A DNA stretch of 64,000 nt from Phycicoccus avicenniae_A (lineage in GTDB: Bacteria > Actinomycetota > Actinomycetes > Actinomycetales > Dermatophilaceae): the NCBI RefSeq assembly GCF_050496545.1, contig NZ_JBNVZV010000012.1, positions 1 to 64,000 on the forward strand, written 5' to 3'. Positions 46,501 through 52,496 of this stretch are shown here, in pieces (the stretch's first letter is position 1; every line of letters begins with the position of its first letter). A model generated the notes under the pieces. It was not told the origin of the DNA. It was given only the letters and a program-made list of their open reading frames with translations, and ran no database searches. The translations under genes and the position numbers were made by a program.

Positions 46501-47250
46501 TCGGTCTGCATGCTGTCGTTCTCGGGCTCGACGCTCGTCCTCATGGGCGACGGCTCCCAGAAACCCATCGAGGACGTCGACGTCGGTGACGAGGTCGTCG
46601 CGACCGACCCCGAGACGGGGGAGCGGTCGGTCCGCAAGGTCGAACGCGTCTGGCTCCACGAGGACCAGGTCGTCGACCTGGGTGTCGACGGCGAGGTCGT
46701 CACGACCACCGAGGACCACCCGTTCTGGTCCGAGACCGACCAGGCGTTCGAGGACGCCCAGGACCTCGCCCCCGGCGAGAAGGTCCTCACGGCCGACGGC
46801 CGGCGCCTGACGGTCTCGGGGCTGAAGGACGGGACGCAGCACCTCGCGCTCGCCTACAACCTCACCGTCGAGGGCGTCCACACCTACCACGTGGGCCGCA
46901 ACGCCATCCTCGTCCACAACACCGGTGGTTGCGGTGTCAGCTACGCACGGCCATCCGGGTATCGATCGGGGGTGCGAGATAAGGTGTGGCAGAACGCTAT
47001 CGAGCCAGCCACTGGACGTGTGCGCGATAAGCTCACGGGCCGGTTCATGTCAAAGGACTCTCCGTGGGACATGGGTCACAAGGAAGGGTTCGAGTTCAGG
47101 AAGCACCAGGCGAGTGCGGAGAGTCGGGGCATCAGTCGCCCGGAGTTCCTGACGGAGCACAACAACCCTGAGCACTACCGCCCTGAGTTGCCAAGCTCGA
47201 ACAGAGGTCATCTGGCGGAGGACCAGACCGATGCATACTTCGGCCCATGA
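40594..47250 (+). CDS. RHS-repeat polymorphic toxin with HINT and GH-E nuclease tip
   Basis: A 2218-residue secreted toxin. The Sec signal covers residues 1-~38 (ALAAHAEPRP). N-terminal beta domains extend to ~850, then many YD/RHS repeats (~950-1750), closing in the RHS core GLTHLGAREYDPDIGSF (~1772) and NGYGYANNSPVTYSD. A helical linker precedes a HINT autoprotease (~1970-2108: TLVLMGDGSQKPIEDVDVGD, TTEDHPFW, ending HVGRNAILVHN). The last ~110 residues are the toxin: MGHKEGFEF and SSNRGHLAED mark a GH-E (HNH/EndoVII-fold) nuclease. GAGGAGG lies five bases before GTG 40594. The immunity gene overlaps the stop (ATGA). The tip and immunity gene have lower GC than the body, a sign of tip exchange. 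Confidence 0.93.
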   Translation: MRTSPVWWRRTQSRSAVGGAVVAVLTATTALAAHAEPRPVAPTVRPMAADSIRPVSEVGTTKRPAPSTNTLRSVPVRAARWPATETGSLAAGAAPGARASAGPVSIGWGKRRPSARTDVVLQPSSVADELGVRGLVVDVRAGGADRSRGPLDVRLDYSQLVGAYGGDWVSRLRLVELPSCALSTPTRTECRRASPLPSTNDPTTRTLAASVPARPAPVSGSARAVASASTVVAAVASASGSGGTFTATSLAPSGSWSAGGSSGGFGWTMPVAMPPAPAGSEPQVALSYSSSAVDGRQVSTNNQPSWVGEGWDYNPGYIERQYKACSEDQTGGNNTVKTADLCWYSDNAVLSLGGKTTELVRDDTTGAWRLAENDGSRVERLTGAVNGDNDGEYWRVTTTDGTQYYFGRQRLPGWVSGKAETNSTFTVPVFGNQVGEPCRASTFDASSCTQAWRWNLDHVVDPSSNTASYWYTKETNYYGRNLKTTGVSYVRGGYLSRIEYGGRLNAEYSTPAPDRVLFDVAERCLPTTGFTCSDAEFVAANAARWPDVPMDQACKSGEACTNRYSPTFWSRKRLAAIRTEALASATTYAAVDTYALAQSYPNSGDGLSPALWLSSITRTGKVGGTAALDPVTFSGVQLSNRVDSGTDGIPALYRYRVNAVRSESGGVLGVSYSSPQCSPTNLPTSDSTNGLRCYPVTWSPPDSTGSPIKEYFHKYLVTQVLEQDGTGTQPAKVTAYEYVGAPAWAYDESEATKPENRSWNQFRGYGTVRTRVGSGTDPVTLNEARYFRGMDGDKLPTGTRSATVTDSFGTAVTDVEEYAGTAREVVAYDRDGGSIVSSTLNSPWRSPVLATRARSGLSALTSRAVQVVGVDTKQKLSTGTWRTTRTTRTFTDDGVPLTVEAGGDTGSTADDTCTRMEYPAVGAARISASPSRTWTTVGPCSATVTSGAQVVADARSYYDNATSLTAAPTRGLVTKVEELASWPSGGSATYATSATTTYDATGRVSTSTDAAGAKTTYGYTQTPAGGPLTSTTSTNALGHVTTSTVDAARGDETALVDPNGKRTDATYDPLGRLLKAWLPGRAKATQTPSMDVSYVLSTTAPSSVTTKRLKDDGTYETNVELLDGLLRQIQTQVPAATGGRLVTDTFYDTAGRVLKTNAPYYALGTPATTRFSAADNEVPTQHVTEFDGMGRPTADVLRGYGTEKWRTKTAYAGELTTVDPPTGSPATAEVTDALGRVTERRRYPSGSPTGAFDSTLFAFDAKGRLDTVTAPGGARWTYAYDQRGRTTRTTDPDTGATDLTYDSAGRVESSRNAVGQTVFTTYDILSRPTSTNDTTKTGATRTSFVYDTVMKGQLTSASRWQGANEYRTTVLGYDDGYRTTGTRWTIPANEGALGGKSYDLQQVFSPNGNLLRQLLPAAGGLPQELVTYAYSTNEDLARVTSNLGRTYLNDVLRTSYGEVGRLYLGGSGKTVYVGYQYDDVTRRLTQMAIDRDVAPTRVEERTFGYDQSGNILSQTSTVAGVKDSQCYAYDGLARLREAWTSTDACAGVPSVGTGGTVGGPQAYWQTYTYDGSGNRDIETRHAVTASGTDVVRDYTYPSVAAGQPHTVRSVGETGPSGQVTRSYAFDAAGRMTSRDGTTQTWDPEGKLASSTKGGVTSTYLYDAAGERLLRREPGAVTLYMGGTQLTLNTATQTVTGERIVGLGGASVVRSSTGSLTYVVDDHQGTGQWSIDATTLSATQRTLDPFGRQRGTSGSTGWPAGKGFVGGDTDASGLTHLGAREYDPDIGSFVSADPLLDLSDPQQMNGYGYANNSPVTYSDSTGLAPQGPTDDSVMGYTWNPKTQRNEPDPGKIHYTKPKNAGGSSTHRGGSPPSDPVMREKVRKAQEVKKRDLMDIVMTAGADILLEVTGIKDIQTCFGKGDIGACISMVIGFIPWTKLAKAGKVIGALRRAWDAYFDWRREAAAADRFLASVCMLSFSGSTLVLMGDGSQKPIEDVDVGDEVVATDPETGERSVRKVERVWLHEDQVVDLGVDGEVVTTTEDHPFWSETDQAFEDAQDLAPGEKVLTADGRRLTVSGLKDGTQHLALAYNLTVEGVHTYHVGRNAILVHNTGGCGVSYARPSGYRSGVRDKVWQNAIEPATGRVRDKLTGRFMSKDSPWDMGHKEGFEFRKHQASAESRGISRPEFLTEHNNPEHYRPELPSSNRGHLAEDQTDAYFGP

Positions 47251-47822
47251 GTATCTCTGCATCCCAGTTGGCCGTTGCCCGAGCGCTCGCACAAGTCACG
47301 CAGGTTGAGCGACCGCAAGTCGGCCGTTACTTGGACACCGCTGACGAGCATGCGATCGATGTACTCACCGTCCGCGATCGCCCGAGTGAGGGGCTGTCGA
47401 GCTCCTCGACCATCGGCTTGCACATGACCCGTAACCTCATGGACGGAGTTGACATTCGCGTCGAGCTGATGCTCACGACTCGGTCAAGCGTGGAGTGGAC
47501 GCCAAATCTCTTGTCCACCGCCGCCTTTTACGTCATGAAGGACGGCTGGCTCGCTGCGCCAGGGGTGGTCTTCCCGGAGCTGCTTCGTGAGTACGACTCA
47601 AGTGTCTCGGTGCCGCACCTGATGTGGGTGGCGCCCTTCACTTGGCCCGAACTGGGGTCGATGCAGATCGACGGTACAGGCGACGTCCACTGGCTGGTTG
47701 GCCTTCCCATCAGTGATGGTGAACGCGACTTCCTGGGGCGGGAAGGTTTCGATGCCCTCGACCTCATGTTGGAGAAGCACGATGCTCCGTACTTCGACGT
47801 GCACAGGGCGAGTGTCGTTTAG
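47247..47822 (+). CDS. SUFU-type immunity protein for the GH-E toxin
   Basis: A 191-residue cytoplasmic protein overlapping the toxin stop by four bases. It fits the suppressor-of-fused fold common among toxin immunity proteins: HAIDVLTVRDRPSEG, TIGLHMTRNLMDGVDIRVELML, a central helix, then PFTWPELGSMQ and LVGLPISDGERDFL. It should bind and neutralise the nuclease tip of the preceding RHS protein in kin cells. Its base composition is lower in GC than its surroundings (38 of 60 bases in 47281-47340), like the toxin tip. A hairpin terminator follows. Family assignment is from pattern, the role from position. Confidence 0.83.
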   Translation: MSISASQLAVARALAQVTQVERPQVGRYLDTADEHAIDVLTVRDRPSEGLSSSSTIGLHMTRNLMDGVDIRVELMLTTRSSVEWTPNLLSTAAFYVMKDGWLAAPGVVFPELLREYDSSVSVPHLMWVAPFTWPELGSMQIDGTGDVHWLVGLPISDGERDFLGREGFDALDLMLEKHDAPYFDVHRASVV

Positions 47823-47858
47823 GACGGCATCGCGCGGCATGCACCACGATTCATCCGA

Positions 47859-47876
47859 CGGGCCCCTGGGGGCCCG
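47859..47876. terminator. terminator between the immunity gene and dinB
   Basis: CGGGCCCC-TG-GGGGCCCG, an 8-bp stem between converging genes. Confidence 0.55.
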
Positions 47877-47951
47877 GCCCTGACGCCTCGTGGGTGGGCT
47901 TGCGCCCTCCATCATGTGGTCGGGGAGGGGGACCACTGGCTCCTTGCGGGG

Positions 47952-49037
47952 TCAGACGCGGCCACGGACGGGGGTGCGCTCGACGTCGTCGCCCTCGTCG
48001 GGCATCGTCATCTCGGCCCGGACCCCGAGCAGGCGGACCTCGCGACCCTCCTCGAGGTGGTCGGCCAGCAGGGCCTGGACCACCTCGTGCACCGGCGCCG
48101 CCTCGGACGTCGTCGCCGGCAGCTTGCGGCTGCGGTTGACCGTGAAGAACGGCGCGTACCGGATCTTCAGCCCGATGCGCACCACCGGCCGACCCTCGCG
48201 CCGCACGTCCTCGAGCACCTGGTCGGTGAGCACCCGCACCGCCTCCCGCACCTCCTCGGACGACACGAGGTTGGACTGGTAGGTCGTCTCCCGGCTGTGC
48301 CCGCGGGCCACCGACGGGGTGTCGTCGACCTCGGCGGACCCCTCGCCGCGCCCGAGCGACCCGTACCAAGTGCCCATCCGCGGCCCGAACTCGCCGACCA
48401 GCAGCGCCTCGTCGGCCGCCGCCAGCTCGGACACCGTGTGGATGCCGTGCGCCGCCAGCCGTGCCGACACCCGCGAGCCGACGCCCCACAGCTCGACCGT
48501 CGCGCGGTGCCCCATCACCTCGGCCCAGTTCTCGGCCGTCAACCGGTAGACGCCCTGCGGCTTGCCGAAGTCCGTGGCAATCTTCGCGCGGACCCGGTTG
48601 TCGCCCACCCCGACCGAGCAGTGCAGCCGCGTCCGCTCGAGCACCGCCGCCTGGATGGCGCGGGCCAGCTCCTCCGGCTCGGCGACGTCACCCCCGACGA
48701 ACCCCTCGTCCCACCCGAGCACCTCGACGACCCGCCCCAGCTCCCGCACCGCGGCGAACACCTCGGCCGAGACCTCCAGGTAGTGCGGACCGTCGACGGG
48801 CAGGAACACCGCATCCGGCGCCTTGCGCAGCGCGACCCGCAGCGGCATCCCCGAGCGCACTCCCCGCTCACGCGCCGGGTACGAAGCGGTGGAGACGACG
48901 GCCCGCTCGGTGGGGTCGCCACGGCCCCCGACGACGACCTCGCGCCCGGCGAGCTCGGGCCGGCGCAGTACCTCGACGGCGGCGATGAACTGGTCGAGGT
49001 CGACGTGCAGCACCCAGGGGAACGCGCGCGCCATCAT
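47952..49037 (-). CDS. dinB: Y-family DNA polymerase (DinB-like, Pol IV)
   Basis: A 361-residue translesion polymerase. The palm begins HVDLDQFIAAVEVLRRPEL with the first catalytic Asp; the second acidic site is GWDEGFVGGD (~residue 105), where most DinB proteins have SIDEAFLD. Then come SVGVGDNRVRAKIATDFGKPQG, a helix-hairpin region (LWGVGSRVSARLAAHGI) and the little finger domain (RETTYQSNLVSSEEV). The C-terminus lacks an obvious beta-clamp-binding QxxLF peptide. Two ATGs (49037, 49034) are possible. No SOS box was found upstream. It converges with the toxin-immunity pair. Confidence 0.9.
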   Translation of the reverse strand: MMARAFPWVLHVDLDQFIAAVEVLRRPELAGREVVVGGRGDPTERAVVSTASYPARERGVRSGMPLRVALRKAPDAVFLPVDGPHYLEVSAEVFAAVRELGRVVEVLGWDEGFVGGDVAEPEELARAIQAAVLERTRLHCSVGVGDNRVRAKIATDFGKPQGVYRLTAENWAEVMGHRATVELWGVGSRVSARLAAHGIHTVSELAAADEALLVGEFGPRMGTWYGSLGRGEGSAEVDDTPSVARGHSRETTYQSNLVSSEEVREAVRVLTDQVLEDVRREGRPVVRIGLKIRYAPFFTVNRSRKLPATTSEAAPVHEVVQALLADHLEEGREVRLLGVRAEMTMPDEGDDVERTPVRGRV

Positions 49038-49059
49038 CGCCCCCCGGGCGTCGGCGGGG

Positions 49060-49221
49060 TCAGGAGCCGGAGTCCTCGGGGAGGGGCGTGCGGGCGGCGT
49101 CCTCGACCCGGCTGTCCTCGCGCGTCCCGCGGCGCCGGGCGTCCCGGACGAGGGCCCGGGCGAGGCGCACGGTGGAGGAGGGCAGCCGGAACATCCCGTT
49201 CGGCTGTGTGGTCGCGGTCAT
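49060..49221 (-). CDS. small basic protein upstream of dinB
   Basis: A 53-residue protein (MTATTQPNGMFRLPSSTVRL start), basic in the middle (ARALVRDARRRGTRED) and polar at the end. GGAGG lies six bases before its ATG, and the ATG overlaps the preceding stop (TGATG), which supports translation as part of a three-gene transcript with dinB. No domain is recognised; similar tiny ORFs before DinB-type genes are not known to me. It could act as a regulator or accessory factor, without evidence. Confidence 0.5.
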   Translation of the reverse strand: MTATTQPNGMFRLPSSTVRLARALVRDARRRGTREDSRVEDAARTPLPEDSGS

Positions 49222-49574
49222 CACGCCTCCTCCTGCTCGACGCTGCCATTGTCCCCCGGCGGGAGCGCGAGGTCCACCTCTTCGTGCCGGACACCCTGGG
49301 TGATCTGCTGGCCGAGCCGGATGCGCGCGATGCGCCGGGCCAGCTCGCGGTCCTCGTCGCTGCCGAGGTCGGAGCCGATGAGGTCGGCGAGCAGCTCGTC
49401 GCCGATCTGCTGCTCGGCCGTGGTCTCGGCGGTGACGAGGGCGATCGCCTGGTCGAGCCGCTGGCGCCACTCGCCGCGGGCGTCCTGGCGCTGGCCGCGC
49501 AGCGCGACCCACGCCGCGCCCGCCGCGCCGACGACGCCGCCGGCGAAGGAGAGGAGCAGCACGAGCCAGGACAT
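49221..49574 (-). CDS. small single-pass membrane protein
   Basis: A 117-residue protein. An N-terminal hydrophobic helix (residues ~3-25, MSWLVLLLSFAGGVVGAAGA) is followed by a long charged helical domain (QRQDARGEWRQRLDQAIALV, RELARRIARIRLGQQ), probably a cytoplasmic coiled coil. The most likely start is ATG 49574; ATGs at 49583 and 49586 would add a few residues. It overlaps the next small gene by one base. It is divergent from hmgA. Function unknown. Confidence 0.65.
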   Translation of the reverse strand: MSWLVLLLSFAGGVVGAAGAAWVALRGQRQDARGEWRQRLDQAIALVTAETTAEQQIGDELLADLIGSDLGSDEDRELARRIARIRLGQQITQGVRHEEVDLALPPGDNGSVEQEEA

Positions 49575-49629
49575 GGCGACCATCATGGCTGGACGCACCG
49601 ACGGCGGCATCCCGGTGGAGAGGGGTGTC

Positions 49630-49635
49630 CTAGGG
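49630..49635 (+). promoter_or_regulatory. possible hmgA -10
   Basis: TAGGGT in the hmgA upstream region; the leader would be ~45 bases with GAGGTGGA (49673-49680) as Shine-Dalgarno sequence. Confidence 0.4.
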
Positions 49636-49688
49636 TGGCGGGTGACAGGTCCGACCGGCCCCGACCCACAGCGAGGTGGACACCGACC

Positions 49689-50927
49689 GTGGCGCACTAC
49701 CAGGCGATGGGGAGCATCCCCCCGAAGCGGCACACCCAGCACCGGCGCCCCGCGGGGCGCGGTAAGCAGGGCGAGCTCTACTACGAGGAGCTCATGGGCG
49801 AGGAGGGCTTCAGCAGCGACTCCAGCCTGCTGTACCACCGGAACATCCCGTCGACGATCGCCGGCGCCCGCGAGTGGACGCTTCCGGACCAGTTGACGAC
49901 GCCGAACCACCCGCTGAAGCCCCGGCACCTGAAGCTCCACGACCTCTTCGCCCCGAAGGACGTCAGGACCACCGACGTCGTCACCGGCCGGCGCCTGGTG
50001 CTCGGCAACGGCGACGTGCGCATCTCCTACGTCGTCGCCGGCGCCCCGAGCCCCTGGTACCGCAACGGCGTCGGCGACGAGTGCGTCTACGTCGAGCGCG
50101 GCGCGGCCCGCGTCGAGACCGTCTTCGGCGCCTTCGACGTCGCCGAGGGCGACTACCTCGTCATCCCGCGCGCCACCACCCACCGGTGGCTGCCGAAGCG
50201 TTCGACCAAGAACCCGTTGCGCGCGTACGCGATCGAGGCCAACAGCCACATCGCCCCGCCGAAGCGCTACCTCAGCCGGTACGGCCAGCTCCTCGAGCAC
50301 GCGCCCTACTGCGAGCGCGACCTGCGCGGCCCGCAGGGTCCGCTGCTCGCGGAGGACGTGGGGGAGAAGGCCACCGACGCCGCCGAGGTGTTCATCAAGC
50401 ACCGCGGTAACGGCCCCGGCGGAATCGTCGGCACCGTCCACGAGCTGCCGTTCCACCCGCTCGACGTCGTCGGCTGGGACGGCTGCCTCTACCCGTACGC
50501 GTTCAACATCAGCGACTACGAGCCGATCACCGGCCGCGTGCACCAGCCGCCGCCGGTGCACCAGGTCTTCGAGGGCTGGAACTTCGTCATCTGCAACTTC
50601 GTGCCCCGCAAGGTCGACTACCACCCGCTGTCGATCCCGGTGCCGTACTACCACTCGAACGTCGACAGCGACGAGATCATGTTCTACGTCGACGGCGACT
50701 ACGAGGCGCGCAAGGGCTCGGGCATCGGGAAGGGGTCGGTGTCGGTGCACCCCGGCGGTCACGCCCACGGCCCGCAGCCGGGGGCGTCCGAGGCCTCCAT
50801 CGGCGCCGAGTACTTCGACGAGCTCGCCGTCATGGTCGACACCTTCCGCCCGCTCGAGCTCGGCGAGGGCGGCCGGGCCGTCGACGACGGCGTCTACGCG
50901 GACTCCTGGAACCGCGGTCGAGGCTGA
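49689..50927 (+). CDS. hmgA: homogentisate 1,2-dioxygenase
   Basis: A 412-residue ring-cleaving iron enzyme that opens homogentisate to maleylacetoacetate. Cupin-type strands carry the iron ligands: YYHSNVDSDEIMFYVDG gives the His and Glu (~residues 320-327), and HPGGHAHGPQPG gives the second His (~357). The substrate loop FHPLDVVGWDGCLYPYAFN is also conserved. GTG 49689 has GAGGTGGA eight bases upstream. It stands alone between a divergent membrane-protein gene and clpS, 19 kb from hppD and 16 kb from fahA, so the tyrosine pathway is dispersed here. Confidence 0.96.
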   Translation: MAHYQAMGSIPPKRHTQHRRPAGRGKQGELYYEELMGEEGFSSDSSLLYHRNIPSTIAGAREWTLPDQLTTPNHPLKPRHLKLHDLFAPKDVRTTDVVTGRRLVLGNGDVRISYVVAGAPSPWYRNGVGDECVYVERGAARVETVFGAFDVAEGDYLVIPRATTHRWLPKRSTKNPLRAYAIEANSHIAPPKRYLSRYGQLLEHAPYCERDLRGPQGPLLAEDVGEKATDAAEVFIKHRGNGPGGIVGTVHELPFHPLDVVGWDGCLYPYAFNISDYEPITGRVHQPPPVHQVFEGWNFVICNFVPRKVDYHPLSIPVPYYHSNVDSDEIMFYVDGDYEARKGSGIGKGSVSVHPGGHAHGPQPGASEASIGAEYFDELAVMVDTFRPLELGEGGRAVDDGVYADSWNRGRG

Positions 50928-50941
50928 CCCCGGCGGGCTCC

Positions 50942-50947
50942 TATCCT
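50942..50947 (+). promoter_or_regulatory. clpS -10 (leaderless)
   Basis: TATCCT with six bases to GTG 50954. Confidence 0.6.
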
Positions 50948-50953
50948 TGGGGC

Positions 50954-51244
50954 GTGTCGCTCGCGCCCGTGACCGAGGAGGTCGTCGTCCCCGAGGGGGA
51001 CGTGGCTCCGGACACCCCGTGGGTGACGATCGTGTGGAACGACCCCGTCAACCTCATGTCGTACGTGACCTTCGTGCTCCAGGACCACTTCGGCTACGGC
51101 CGCGAGAAGGCCGAGACGCTGATGATGCAGGTGCACACCGAGGGGCGTGCGGTCGTCGCGAACGGCCGCCGCGAGGCCATGGAGGCCGACACCGAGGCGC
51201 TGCACGGCTACGGCCTGTGGGCCACCTTCCAGAAGGACTCCTGA
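50954..51244 (+). CDS. clpS: Clp protease adaptor ClpS
   Basis: A 96-residue adaptor that delivers N-end-rule substrates to ClpAP/ClpCP. It shows the family core VTIVWNDPVNLMSYVTFVL (N-degron pocket residues Asn and Asp), GREKAETLMMQVHTEGRAVV, then the last strand YGLWATFQ. The disordered N-terminal lead (~22 residues) is usual. The GTG lies six bases after TATCCT (leaderless). It overlaps the DUF2017 gene by one base (TGATG), the standard actinobacterial pairing. Confidence 0.95.
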   Translation: MSLAPVTEEVVVPEGDVAPDTPWVTIVWNDPVNLMSYVTFVLQDHFGYGREKAETLMMQVHTEGRAVVANGRREAMEADTEALHGYGLWATFQKDS

Positions 51245-51861
51245 TGGCCACCGCCTTCCGGCGCCGCGGTCGCGGTGCCGAGCGCCGGTACGTCGCGACC
51301 CTCGACGCCGACGAGCGCCGGGTGCTCGCCTCGCTGATGGACCAGGTCCACGACCTGCTCGAGCCGCCGGAGACGACGAGCACCGGCGACGACGCCTTCG
51401 ACGACCTCGTCGCCGGTCTCGACCTCGGTGGCGAGCCGGCGCCGGCCGCGCCCCCCGCTCCGGCCGAGCCGCCGCAGGAGCGTGACCCCGCCCTCGACCG
51501 TCTCCTCCCGACGGCGAACCGCGAGGACGACGAGGCCGCCGCCGAGTTCCGCCGGCTCACCGAGGGTGGCCTGCGCCACCGCAAGGCCGGCGCCCTGGCG
51601 ACGGCGTCGGCGGCGCTGCGCCACGACGAGGACCGCGTCAGCCTCGACGCGGACGAGGCACGGGCCTTCCTCACGGCGCTCACCGACGTGCGTCTCGTCC
51701 TCGGCGAGCGGCTCCAGCTGCGCGGCGACGAGGACCTCGAGCTCCTCGAGCGCGCCGCGTCCTCCCTCGAGGAGGGGGAGCCGCTGCACCAGCTGCTGGC
51801 GCTCTACGACTTCCTCACCTGGCTCCAGGAGACCCTCGCCGACGCCCTGCTCCGGGGCTGA
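51244..51861 (+). CDS. DUF2017 protein, clpS partner gene
   Basis: A 205-residue DUF2017 protein. It begins with FRRRGRGAERRYVATLDADER, followed by a helical segment, a low-complexity Pro/Ala/Glu stretch (~residues 60-85) and a helical C-terminal half (EFRRLTEGGLRHRKAGALATA, LTDVRLVLGERLQLR, LYDFLTWLQETLADALL). It is nearly always next to clpS in actinobacteria, suggesting a link to Clp proteolysis, but no activity is established. ATG overlaps the clpS stop by one base. Confidence 0.92.
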   Translation: MATAFRRRGRGAERRYVATLDADERRVLASLMDQVHDLLEPPETTSTGDDAFDDLVAGLDLGGEPAPAAPPAPAEPPQERDPALDRLLPTANREDDEAAAEFRRLTEGGLRHRKAGALATASAALRHDEDRVSLDADEARAFLTALTDVRLVLGERLQLRGDEDLELLERAASSLEEGEPLHQLLALYDFLTWLQETLADALLRG

Positions 51862-51866
51862 GGCAC

Positions 51867-52310
51867 GTGCTCCGACGGGCCGGCACCGTCCTCGCGGTGG
51901 TGCTCACGGCGCTGCTCGCGCTGCTGCTGCTCTGGCCGCAGGGCGACGTCGTCCAGCGGGCCCTCCTGGACATCTACCTCTTCTTCCTCCACCGCGGCGT
52001 GCCGACCTGGGTGACTCCCGAGGTCTGGGCGAACGCGCTCAACGTCGTGGTCTTCGTGCCCGTCGCCGCGCTGGGTGTCCTGCTCCTCCGGCGTCGGCCG
52101 CTCCATGTCGCGGGTGTCCTCGTCCTGGCCAGCGCCGGCGTGGAGCTGGTGCAGTTCCTCCTGGACCGCGAGCCGAGCGTGCTCGACGTGCTGTGCAACG
52201 GCGCCGGCGCATTCATCGGTGCCGGGCTGGGCTCACTCCTGCGCCGCGACGCCCGCCCGGAGCAGGCCGTCGAGGAAGCCGGCGACGTCGAGGAGGACCG
52301 CCTCGGCTGA
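51867..52310 (+). CDS. VanZ-family membrane protein (second copy)
   Basis: A 147-residue protein with four hydrophobic segments. The VanZ pattern is seen in WANALNVVVFVPVAALGVLL and AGVELVQFLLDREPSVLDVLCN, in which the acidic residue and Gln in the third segment are conserved. It starts at GTG five bases after DUF2017 and is probably in that transcript. Its last 78 bases overlap the convergent PqqD-like gene. The role is unknown. Confidence 0.8.
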   Translation: MLRRAGTVLAVVLTALLALLLLWPQGDVVQRALLDIYLFFLHRGVPTWVTPEVWANALNVVVFVPVAALGVLLLRRRPLHVAGVLVLASAGVELVQFLLDREPSVLDVLCNGAGAFIGAGLGSLLRRDARPEQAVEEAGDVEEDRLG

Positions 52311-52496
52311 CACGCCGACCCGCTGCGCGACCCGCTCGGCCACCTCGTCGACCGTCCCTCCCGGCAGCAGGGCGTGCCACACGACCGCGCCGGGCCCCTC
52401 GAGCACCAGCGGCGGCCCGTCGGGGAGGCGGGCGGCGTACACGACGTCCTCGGCCTCGACCCAGGCGACGTCGGCGGCCACGACCACGCGGCTCAC
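52233..52496 (-). CDS. PqqD-family protein
   Basis: An 87-residue protein with the PqqD/RRE-like winged fold: three strands (SRVVVAADVAWVEAEDVVYA, LPDGPPLVLEG), the motif GPGAVVWHALLPGGTVDEVAE and the helix LLDVAGFLDGLLRAG. PqqD-like proteins bind peptide precursors, but many actinobacterial copies sit in polysaccharide loci without any radical-SAM partner. It overlaps the nucleotidyltransferase gene by four bases (GTGA) and is its downstream partner. It also overlaps the end of the convergent VanZ gene by 78 bases. No precursor peptide is visible nearby. Confidence 0.78.
   Translation of the reverse strand: MSRVVVAADVAWVEAEDVVYAARLPDGPPLVLEGPGAVVWHALLPGGTVDEVAERVAQRVGVSAEAVLLDVAGFLDGLLRAGVAAQE

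Noticed and set aside
47916..49688. Plus-strand extension upstream of hmgA
   Set aside because: It is antisense to dinB and the small genes; hmgA starts at GTG 49689 with a good Shine-Dalgarno and family-typical N-terminus.
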